Shown here one piece after another: positions 42,414 to 51,494 of a stretch of 64,000 nt of DNA. Location of the stretch: NCBI GenBank assembly GCA_030789695.1, contig JAULAV010008747.1, positions 97,424 through 161,423 of the forward strand, given 5' to 3'. The notes under the pieces are model-generated. The model made no database searches and had not been told where the DNA came from. It saw only the letters and a program-made list of their open reading frames with translations. The translations under genes were made by a program, and so were the position numbers. The first letter of the stretch is position 1. Each line of letters begins with the position of its first letter. The DNA comes from Scilla litardierei (lineage: Eukaryota; Streptophyta; Magnoliopsida; Asparagales; Asparagaceae).

Positions 42414-44035
42414 TTTTCACGATCGTTCAATGCCTTTGGGTCCTCCTCAGCATTGCCCAGTTCCTCATCAACCAAAATTTCTTCCCTAGCTTGAATCATG
42501 GCGGGAGAACTGTCCTTCCCGCCTCTTATAGTCACCGACACAACCGCATTGATGTGACCGGTGTTGCTTCGTGGTTTTTGTTCCGGTTGAGCCGGCAATT
42601 GTTGATTGTTCTTATTTAGCAATGCGAGTTGCTCCGATAACTGTGCCATGATGATGTTGAGGGAATCTTGTTGGGTCGTCAATTTTGCATTAAACTTCTT
42701 TTGTTCTGCCATGAACTCTTCAACCCTTGCTTCGTGGTCCGATCTTGGTGGTGCTTGTAGTGTGTTGGGTGCCCTCCATCCTTGATTGTACCCCGGGGGT
42801 CTATAGGACCCCGCTTGTTGCCTCGGTGGGTAGTTTTGTTGTTGGAGTGCTCTTTGTTGATATTGTGGTTGTTTTGGAGGCCGGGCCTGCGATTGTTGCG
42901 GCGGTGGATTCAAGGCTCCATCATTGTTGGCGTATGAAAATTCGGGGTGACCCCTTGTAGCCGGGTTCACCCAATAACCGGTACCACCCGCAACATATTG
43001 AGCTTGCTCCATAGCTCCATCTCCTTACTTTCCTCCAACAAACATAACTTGGGCTTGAGCTTGCCAATAGCTCATGCTTCCTCCCGGTGTAGAAACGGTG
43101 GGGGCTCCATGTGGTTCACTAACTAACTTTTCCAGTCTCTATACGACTTTGTGAAGAGAATCAAATTTTGTAGAGAGCTCTGCCACAACCTTTGCTTCAT
43201 AAATACTTGCCGGCTTCAAGGATGGCGAAGAATGTCCCCTTTCGTCAGCCTACTGCTGATTATTCGAGGCCATCTCCTCAAGTAAGGCCGTAGCGTCATT
43301 CGGTGTCTTTGACAAGATAGCTCCATTGGTGGTTGCATTAATTATTTGCTTTGTGCTCGGTTGTAATCCGTTATAGAAGCTATGAAAAAGCTCCCATGGC
43401 TCAATACTGCGGTGGGTGCATTGGTGTTGGAGATCCTTGAAACACTCCCACGCCTCATATAAAGTTTCTTGAGGGCCTTACTTGAAGGACATAAGTGCGC
43501 TTTGTATCTTAATAGTCTTGGATGGAAGATAAAACTTGTTGACAAATGCGCTCGCCAGCTCATCCCAAGTGTTGAAGATCCCCTCGGCTTGCATTCTCAT
43601 TCAATACAATGCCTTATCTCGAAGAGTAAATGGGAATAGGCGTAGTCGAATAGCATCAACCGGCACATCAGGCATCTGGAAAGTGGCACATTTAGCCAAG
43701 AACGATTACAGATGGTAGTGCAGGTTTTCTTGTGAGTTCCTATGGAATGTGTCTTGTTGCATCAACACCACAAGTCCTGTCTTCAACTCAAAGTTCTTAT
43801 CGGCTGCCAACTCCAGCATGACTATAGAAGAGGGGGTAGACATGGTTTTGGGCCGTAGCCTATCTCGGATGGAGACAAGCCTACCCATACGTGCTGCTAG
43901 CTCCTCTGGTGTTTTCGGCACAGCCATTTGATTTTCCTCTACAACAAATCTCCTCTAAGCTCTAAGCCTCCTTGTTATACGCTCGATCTCCGGGTCGAAT
44001 AATATTTCTTCTTGGGGCACCTTCGATCTCGTGTA
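42404..44035 (-). pseudogene. Athila-type gag of element 2, many stops
   Basis: Homology to the gag of element 1 runs from about 44035 (the start ATG appears as AGG) to 42404. Segments MPDVPVDAIRLRLFPFTLRD, WDELASAFVNKFYLPSK and YRPPGYNQGWRAP are recognisable. At least six in-frame stops lie between 43970 and 43010. The last 200 codons (43012-42404) are open. The change of frame into the protease at 42404-42413 is not at the same place as in element 1. Confidence 0.8.
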
Positions 44036-44151
44036 CCTGCACAAAAAAAAGAGAGTCTAGATAGAATTGTTAGTACAATAGAGGAATAAAATAGTGAAGA
44101 TAATAAAATAAAAATAAATAGCTAAGTAAAGAAAATAAAATACCGTCGAGT

Positions 44152-44168
44152 CCCTGGCAACTGCGCCA
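44152..44168 (-). other. Degenerate tRNA-Asp primer binding site of element 2
   Basis: CCCTGGCAACTGCGCCA on the plus strand, a few mismatches from the perfect site of element 1, at the same distance from the LTR. Confidence 0.75.
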
Positions 44169-44174
44169 AAAACT

Positions 44175-44206
44175 TGATCGCGCCCGGATATACACCCGAA
44201 AAACGA
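44175..44206 (-). repeat. 5' LTR of element 2, inner 32 bp
   Basis: TGATCGCGCCCGG up to AAAACGA, then interrupted by the Tekay-like element. The LTR resumes at 53956. Confidence 0.9.
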
Positions 44207-46667
44207 TGTAACGACTGCTTTTCATGTATCTGGATTTATTATAATATAATATATGTTTTGGTGGATTTTCTCCTCATGTGTGGTTTTCGTCTCCGTAGCT
44301 TCCATTTTCGATTGATTCGTCGTATTTTCTCGTTTCTTCCTTAGGATTGTCGATTTTGGAGTATGTCATTCGTGACGGACTTCATAACGGTCGTATCTTA
44401 CTATTAGATCAAGCCTAGTAGTCTTAGAAATCGATCCCGGGGCCCCGCGCTCCGTATCGGAACTTTTGGTGCTCATTAGCCGGTATAAGAAGGGGCACCG
44501 ACCGACTAGATGACGATCCAGTCGGTCGGCAATCCTTCTTGGACCGACTAGTTGGCTTTCTAAATTTCTCAGGAGTTACTGTTTATCGTTAGTCGGTCTA
44601 AGAACGTTGGTTGACCGACTAGGTTGCAAACTAGTCAGTCGGCAATGCTTCTTCAACCGACTAACTCATCAACTATTTTTGACACTGGTTACTGTTTACT
44701 CTTAGTCGGTCTAAGAACGTTCATCGACCGACTAGATGTCAAACTAGTCGGTCAGTAGTTGTTCTTTGACCGACTAACTCTTAGTTCAGGTTTTCGACTG
44801 GAGTTACTGTTTACACTTAGTCGGTCTGCGTTGGTCCACCGACCGACTAGTTCTCAAACTAGTCGGTCAACAGATGTTCTTTGACCGACTAAGCAGTGCA
44901 GGAAACCCTAGTTTTGCCCTAGCCGCCACCAAACTCTATAAATACCCCTCCAAATGTTTTCTTCTCCTCCCTCACGACCTAAAACCCTAATTTCTCCCCC
45001 CTTTGAGCCCCCATCTCCCTCAAACCCTATTTCCTTCATCCAAGCTCAATCTCCATCATCCAAACCCTCCCCCCACTCATTCTACCTCTCATCTTCCCCA
45101 AATCTCCATCAAACCCCCAAAAATCCCCCAAAACCCTATTTCTCCAAACTTCTCCAATCATTTCCAGATCTGAACCCTAGGTTCCCCGGAGCGTTTCTTC
45201 CGTCGCCGTGGTTGCTCGGCGTTATTCTTCCGTTCCCTACGCGGTAATACTCGATTCCTTTAATTTTAGCATAACCCACATTGACATTGTGAAACCCTAA
45301 TAAAATGGATTGTTAGATGATTAGGGTTCTAATAAGAAACCTATTTAGGATCATTGTGCTAATAATTGTTTTGCCATAACAGTGAATCTTTCCGTAGTTA
45401 GCTTGTGTGACGATCTTCATTGCTCGTCAATCCCGGTGTCAGGCAAGTGAAACTTGCATCTCTTGATTTGGGCCATGTCTTAGGCCATTTACCTTGCTTT
45501 AGCGTAAAAGAGACTAGACGGTGAAAGGATAGCCGTTTAGACGCCATTGACCTAGCTTGACAACGAAGCTTGGTCCGTCACCTTCAGCATGCTTGTATGT
45601 CACGTTTACTTTCCCTTAACGGTACGCGTATTAAATGTTCATGTCATCCATGCATCCTTAACTGCTTTTGCATTTCGCCTGTCATGTCTAATTTCAATAA
45701 ACGGTACGCGAATATCTGTTCATGTCATTGCATTTTGCCTGTCACGTTTAAATACAATTAACGGTACGCGTATTAACTGCTCATGTCATTGCATGCTTGA
45801 ATACCCATCGTGATTGCGTAGCTTTGCTACATACTCGTACTATTGTTCCGGCTAGGCACCCACCTTGCGTGGGCACCATCCTATGCCATTTGCACTTTCT
45901 GGCTCGTGTTCCAGAAGACGAGCTCATCACAGCCTGAGGGCATAGGGCGCTCGTTGAGTGATCCCTTGTACTTGACACTTGAACACAGCCTGAGGGCATA
46001 GGGCGCTCGTTGAGTGATCCCTTGTACTTGTTACTTGACATTACATGCCACAACAACCATTGCCACTTGTACTCTCCTTTACTTTACTTGTTACCACCTT
46101 ACTTTACTTGCCATGCACCATATTTTAACTGCTAGGTTGCTAGTTTACCTTTATTCCCGTTTCCTTGCACAAGTCTTTCGACTTGCTGACATGTGCCCCT
46201 TTTCTCTTTTGGGTGACACATGTTAGAGCCCGAGCCTGAGTTACTTGCTGAGGACGTGGTGTTCGCTGACGCTGAGTCAGGGCCCGCGTTGATCGAGGAC
46301 TACGTTGATACTGGGGATCAGTCTTAGTGTCTTCGTTTAGCTTCTTTTGTTAGGCTGCTTAATTGTCGGTGCGTGGCACCTAGTTTGATACTCTGTTATG
46401 TTTGTGTTATTTTGTTGGCCTTGTTCTGGGCCTTGGACTCTTTCCTGTTAGCCTGGTGGCTTTTCTGTGATGTTGAATATTTTGTGGACAAACTTTGGGA
46501 TTGGTATTTCATATCCGCCTCTTTATTATTATTGTTGTTGTTCCTTTTGCGATTACAGGGACCTGCTTATACTAAATTGACGCTTATCGGGTTTGGGGCT
46601 TCACAGCTCCTCTCTCGTGCGGACCTTCTCACGTCTCGCCTCCATTTTAGGAAAGCGGGGTGTGACA
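44207..46667 (+). repeat. 5' LTR of the Tekay-like element
   Basis: TGTAACGACTG to GGGGTGTGACA. U3 has four units of about 100 bp carrying AGTCGGTC/GACCGACT half-sites (44490-44905), then TATAAATA at 44937-44944. R-U5 is long and includes a 57-bp perfect tandem duplication at about 45918-46031. Several small ORFs here repeat identically in the other LTR and are not genes. Confidence 0.94.
44490..44944 (+). promoter_or_regulatory. Tekay-like LTR promoter: inverted AGTCGGTC sites plus TATA
   Basis: Four tandem units, each with the pattern TTAGTCGGTC, GACCGACTAG, CTAGTCGGTC, GACCGACTAA separated by about 10-15 bp, with TTACTGTTTA between units. Neighbouring sites can pair or bind a dimer. TATAAATA lies about 35 bp after the last site. 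Copies at 51790-52232 and, inverted, at 32389-32850. Confidence 0.7.
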
Positions 46668-46810
46668 GGTTTTAGTGGTGGCCCATGCAGGTCTCTCTGT
46701 AACTGCAATTATCAGGGATAACAATAATAATATAAGATTGTCCAACAAATAAATTCGATATCTGAGTCATAAGCTATGAGTCTAATCTGCTTCGTTTTCT
46801 GTGTCACTAG

Positions 46811-47488
46811 ATGGCAGGAAGGCGATTCACCCGTGGTGGAGGTAGTGGTGTGCCCCCTCATGATGAGGAGCCTGAGCGGGAACCCACCAGCGGTGAGATG
46901 ATGCGGATGATGATCCAGATGATGCAAGTGCAGCAGGGCGTGCTCCTGCACGTCCAGAATGCTCCACTTGCTCGAGCTGCCCGGGCACTTCCAGATGCCC
47001 CTCGCTCCGAGCCGGGAGCGAAGCAATTTCGGGAGCTGGGTCCCGCATATTTTGATGGATATGAGGGTCCTCTGGCTGCCGACGAGTGGATAAGGAACAT
47101 TGAGGATAACTTGGCAATGGCGAAGATTAACCCAGCTGGATGGGTTGATTTGTCTAAGAGGCAGCTGAAGGACAACGCCAGAAATTGGTGGGATGCTGAA
47201 GAGAAGATGCTGGTGGAGACGATCGTCTGGGCTACCTTCAAGTCCAGATTTGATGGAGAGTTCTTCCCGAAGGCTGCTAGGCAGGTGATGCTGCAACGCT
47301 TTATAGATCTGAAGCAGTGGAGCTTGTCGGTGGATCAGTACCACCAGGAGTTCACGAGGCTCAGTCGGTTTGCACCTAAGATGGTGCAGGATGCCGATGA
47401 GAAAGCTCAGCGATTTCTTCAGGGACTTGCCTTGGAGCTTCAGAGCTTTGTGACTCTTCTGACCTGGAGACATATCAGAAGGTTTTGA
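46811..47488 (+). pseudogene. Tekay-like gag, N-terminal part, ending at a frameshift
   Basis: MAGRRFTRGG start, then the Retrotrans_gag core: FDGYEGPLAADEWIRNIED, NARNWWDAEEK, FKSRFDGEFFP, LQRFIDLKQWSLSVDQYHQEF. The frame leaves homology near 47455; LETYQKVLIAARRQE continues in the next frame. One base gained or lost around 47450-47465 explains it. Confidence 0.85.
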
Positions 47489-47941
47489 TTGCTGCGAGGC
47501 GGCAAGAGTTGAATTTGAATCAGAGGAAGGGACATGTTTTCGGAGCTGGGAAGAGGCCTATGGAGCAGGCCAGGGCGGTGGTTAGGCCTGGTTTCAAGCC
47601 TAATCATCCGGTGCAGTTCAAGAGGCCAGGAGGGCCTATCCTGAAGACTTGCCATTTCTGTGGCAAGACTGGACACCTCAGGGATCAGTGTAGGAGGTTT
47701 CTGGGACAGTGCATTGTCTGCGGAGATCCTGCCCACACCATCCGGGAGTGTCCGAAGTCGAGGCAGCCTTGGCGGGCTCCTATTGCAGCACAGCCGTTGC
47801 AGCAGCGAGCTCCTGTGCCCGTTGGACGTGGAGCGCCTCTCGTTCCACAGAGACAGGCCTTTCGGCAGGCTGTTCCGCTGGGAGGGCAGGCCTTTCTGAT
47901 GACTGAGGAGGAGAGCATGGCCGTGGATGAGGTTATTACAG
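47485..47941 (+). CDS. Tekay-like gag C-terminus with two zinc knuckles, up to intron 1
   Basis: Basic segment, then CHFCGKTGHLRDQC and CIVCGDPAHTIREC (both CX2CX4HX4C), then a Gln/Arg/Pro-rich linker. The exon ends ...VDEVITG at 47941; the frame then runs into an intron-like stretch. It binds genomic RNA in the particle. Confidence 0.78.
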
Positions 47942-48054
47942 GTAACGCTCATTCTAGCAATTTATCTTACTTAGTTAGTTTGATTTTTGATTATATTGGT
48001 TGCTTGCTCATGATTGTTTGCTAGACTAGGATTTGATGGTTAATTGCTTGTTAG
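47942..48054 (+). other. Putative spliceosomal intron 1 in Tekay-like gag-pol
   Basis: 113 bp, GTAACG to CTTGTTAG, T-rich, with in-frame stops. Removal joins VITG in phase to VVLVYTFPARVLFDSGAS, which is the expected gag-protease junction (113 mod 3 = 2 and the frames match only after removal). Confidence 0.6.
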
Positions 48055-48650
48055 GTGTGGTTTTGGTTTACACATTTCCTGCACGAGTCCTCTTTGACTC
48101 TGGTGCATCGATGTGCATTATTTCTCGGAGCTTCGTGGAGAAGCATTCCTTGTTGACGTCCTCTCTTCCTAAGAGTTGGAATATCGTCACAGGGAACGGT
48201 GTAGTCTCGGTGCATCGTGGGTGTAATTCTTGCCTGTTGGTGGTTTGTGGACGTGAGCTTTGTGCTGATTTCATTGTCCACGACATCATCAATTACGATG
48301 CGGTCCTTGGGATGGATTGGCTTGCGAGCTTCTATGCTACGATTGACTGTCGGAGGAAGAAGGTGGTGTTCGAGATTCCCGGACACCCGGTATTTGAGTT
48401 CAGTCGTGGAAGCAGTTCGCTGGGTCCGGTCAGATTTCGGGCCAGTCCAGTGGATGTCGTGACTATACAGATGGAGATGGAGTGGCCAGCTGTGGTGCGA
48501 GACTTTGGCGACGTCTTCCCCGAGGAGATGTCTGGTTTGCCACCTGATCGAGCCCTAGAATTTTCTATTGATCTTGTTCCAGGTGCGCAGCCGATTTCGA
48601 AGGCGCCGTATCGTATGGCACCTGCAGAATTGGAAGAGTTGCGGAAGTAG
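48055..48650 (+). CDS. Tekay-like protease, ending at a TAG before RT
   Basis: LFDSGASMCIIS is the protease active site (DSGA), then LGMDWLASFYATIDC and a linker to PAELEELRK. A TAG at 48648-48650 stands where CAG (Gln) is usual in ELRKQLDELL, so one C-to-T change interrupts the polyprotein. The reading frame continues directly at 48651. Confidence 0.82.
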
Positions 48651-50474
48651 TTGGATGAGCTTTTGCAGAAGGGTTATATTAATCCTAGTGTGTCTCCGTG
48701 GGGAGCACCGGTGTTGCTGGTAAAGAAGAAGGATGGTTCGCGTCGCATGTGCGTGGACTATCGGGAGTTGAATGCGGTGACCATTAAGAATAAGTACCCG
48801 TTGCCTCGCATCGATGATATTTTTGATCAGCTTGGAGGTTCAAGGGTGTTTTCTAAATTGGATTTGAGGAGTGGTTACCATCAGTTGAAGGTGAACAAGG
48901 GAGATGTTCCGAAGACAGCGTTCAGGATGAAGTATGGACACTATGAGTTCGTGGTTATGACTTTCGGCGTAACTAACGCGCCCGTAGTTTTCATGAATCT
49001 GATGAACCTGATTTTCTACGACTTTTTGGATAAATTTGTCGTTATCTTTATTGACGACATTCTGATCTATTCGAAGTCAGAGGAAGAGCATGCCTCGCAC
49101 TTAAGGACGGTGTTGGAGATCTTGAGGAAGCATCGTTTGTATGCTAAGTTTTCGAAGTGCGAGTTTTGGCTGGATCGAGTTGCTTTTCTCGGGCATGTGG
49201 TGACTGGAGATGGTATTTCAGTGGATCCCGAGAAGATTAGGGCCATCAGGGAGTGGCCTGTTCCGTCGTCTGCGTCTGAGATTCGGAGTTTCCTTGGACT
49301 TGCTGGTTACTATCGGCGATTCATTAAGGACTTTTCTCGTATTGCTGAGCCGATGACCAGGTTGACGCGGAAGGATGTTGCTTTTGTTTGGTCGGGTGAT
49401 TGTGAGAGTGCTTTTGGTATTCTGAAGGAGAGGTTGACGACTGCCCCTATTCTTGTTGTGCCTGATCACAGCGGTGGATTTGAGATCTTTTGCGATGCTT
49501 TTGGCAAGGGTCTCGGTTGTGTGTTGCATCAGCACGGACATGTTGTGGCGTATGCATCTCGTCAGCTTAAGGTTCATGAGAAGAATTACCCGACGCATGA
49601 TTTGGAGTTGGCTGCCGTTGTGTTTGCCCTTAAGATTTGGAGGCACTTCCTGCTGAGTGAGAAAGTGAAGATTTTCACCGATCACAAAAGCTTGAAGTAT
49701 ATTTTCACTCAGAAGGAGCTCAACATGCGACAGCGTCGATGGTTGGAGCTTATGGCAGATTATGAGATTGATTTGCATTTTCACCCTGGCAAGGTAAATG
49801 TGGTTCCAGATGCTTTGAGTAGGCTTCCCGCGGTGATGATTTTGACCTCGCAGTGGAGATTGCAGCAGGATTTTTGCGAGTCAGGCGTGGAGGTTGTTCT
49901 TCCTGGGAAGGCTTCGTCGTTGATGTACATGCAGGTACAGTCGACGATCGTGGGTCGGATTAAGGCTAGCCAGGCTGAGGATCCGAAGCTGGTGAAGATT
50001 CGGGAGCAGGTGGAAGCCGGTCTGCGGGCTGACTTTTTGATTCATGAGGATGGCTCGCTGAGGTTCGGAGCCAGGTTGTGTGTGCCAGCTCGGGATATCA
50101 GAGAGGAGCTGATGGTGGAGGCACATAGTTCGCCGTATTCTGTGCATCCTGGTGGCACCAAGATGTACCAGGATCTTCGTCTGAATTATTGGTGGCATGG
50201 TATGAAGAGGAGCATGGCTCGGAGTGTAGCCAAGTGCTTGGTTTGCCAGCAAGTGAAGGCGGAGCATCAGCGTACGGCCGGGTTGCTACAACCGCTTCCG
50301 ATTCCGGAGTGGAAATGGCAACACATCACTATGGATTTCGTGACTGGACTACCTCGGAGTCCGAAGCAGAATGACGCGATTTGGGTGATCATAGATCGAT
50401 TGACTAAATCTGCGCACTTTATTCCGTTCCGAGTGGGACAGTCCACTGAGGCGCTAGCGAGGAGATATATGGAG
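48651..50474 (+). CDS. Tekay-like RT, RNase H and N-terminal integrase, up to intron 2
   Basis: [26 protein letters not shown] is split here as [17 protein letters not shown], then [13 protein letters not shown] and the catalytic FIDDILIYS. RNase [15 protein letters not shown] (an F where S is common), [21 protein letters not shown]. Integrase: H..H..C..C zinc finger ending [11 protein letters not shown], and the first catalytic Asp in [11 protein letters not shown]. The exon ends ARRYME at 50474. Confidence 0.9.
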
Positions 50475-50546
50475 GTAAATTCTTTTACTCTACGTTTTTA
50501 TTTCCTTTTCCCTAGTGTGGATGGTGATGTAACGTGAATCGTGCAG
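50475..50546 (+). other. Putative spliceosomal intron 2 inside the Tekay-like integrase
   Basis: 72 bp, GTAAAT to CGTGCAG, T-rich. It carries an in-frame stop (TGA at 50535-50537). Removal keeps the frame and joins RRYME to EVVRLHGVP, the normal integrase core sequence. Confidence 0.65.
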
Positions 50547-51449
50547 GAGGTTGTGCGACTTCATGGAGTCCCCGTGAGTATCATGTCTGACAAAGACACG
50601 AGGTTCACATCTCAGTTCTGGCAGAGTTTACAGAAGAGCTTGGGTACGCGTCTGAGTTTCAGCACGGCGTACCATCCGCAGACGGATGGCCAGTCCGAGA
50701 GGACGATTCAGATTTTGGAAGACATGCTGAGGGCGTGCATGTTGGATTTCAAGGGTTCGTGGGAGGACCATCTACACTTGGTGGAGTTCTCTTACAACAA
50801 TAGCTTCCAGGCGAGTATCGGCATGGCGCCTTTCGCCGCTCTTTATGGGAGGAAATGTCGATCGCCATTGAGTTGGGATGACATTGGTGATCGGGAGTTG
50901 TTGGGATCCGAGATGATCGTGGAGGTCGTGGATATCGTCAGGAATATTTGGGAGAGGTTGAGAATTGCTCAGGACCGTTTTAAGCATTGGGCGGATGCTA
51001 AACGTCATCCTTTGGAGTTTCAGCCGGGCAACCATGTGTTCTTGAAGATTTCCCCGAATCGTGGTGTGATTCATTTCGGGAAGCGAGGGAAGTTGAGCCC
51101 GCGATACATTGGACCATTTGATGTTTTGGAGAGGGTTGGCGAGGTAGCATATCGCTTGGCCTTGTCGCCATCTTTGGAAGGAGTTCACAATGTTTTCCAT
51201 GTGTCGCAGCTTCGTCGATACATTAGCGATCCATCTCATGCTGTGGATTTTTTGGAGATTACCGTTTGCCCAGATTTGACGTATGACCAGCATCCAGTGC
51301 AGATTCTGGACAGGCGTCAGAAGTCGCTTCGGAACAAGGTTGTCAATCTTGTGAGGGTGATGTGGCGACACGGCTCACCTGGAGAGTCTACTTGGGAGAA
51401 TGAGGATGAGATGCGAGAGCGTTTCCCACTTTTGTTTCCGGACTCGTGA
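50547..51449 (+). CDS. Tekay-like integrase core, C-terminus and chromodomain-like tail
   Basis: SDKDTRFTSQFW (second Asp) and YHPQTDGQSERTIQ (Glu) complete the DDE triad. GPF.VLERVGEVAYRLALP-type GPY/F module, HNVFHVSQLRRY, then VVNLVRVMWRHGSPGESTWE, a degenerate chromodomain typical of Tekay/Del chromoviruses. Ends LFPDS at 51449. The tail may guide integration to heterochromatin. Confidence 0.9.
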   Translation, partial: EVVRLHGVPVSIMSDKDTRFTSQFWQSLQKSLGTRLSFSTAYHPQTDGQSERTIQILEDMLRACMLDFKGSWEDHLHLVEFSYNNSFQASIGMAPFAALYGRKCRSPLSWDDIGDRELLGSEMIVEVVDIVRNIWERLRIAQDRFKHWADAKRHPLEFQPGNHVFLKISPNRGVIHFGKRGKLSPRYIGPFDVLERVGEVAYRLALSPSLEGVHNVFHVSQLRRYISDPSHAVDFLEITVCPDLTYDQHPVQILDRRQKSLRNKVVNLVRVMWRHGSPGESTWENEDEMRERFPLLFPDS

Positions 51450-51480
51450 GTATTTGGAATTCCGAGGACGGAATTTTTCT

Positions 51481-51494
51481 TAAGTTGGGGAGGA
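51481..51494 (+). other. Polypurine tract of the Tekay-like element
   Basis: TAAGTTGGGGAGGA directly before the 3' LTR (TGTAACGACTG at 51495). Confidence 0.8.

Noticed and set aside
45570..46226. Small ORFs of 60-90 codons in the Tekay-like LTR
   Set aside because: They recur identically in the second LTR (52858-53514) and lie in untranslated LTR sequence without domains.
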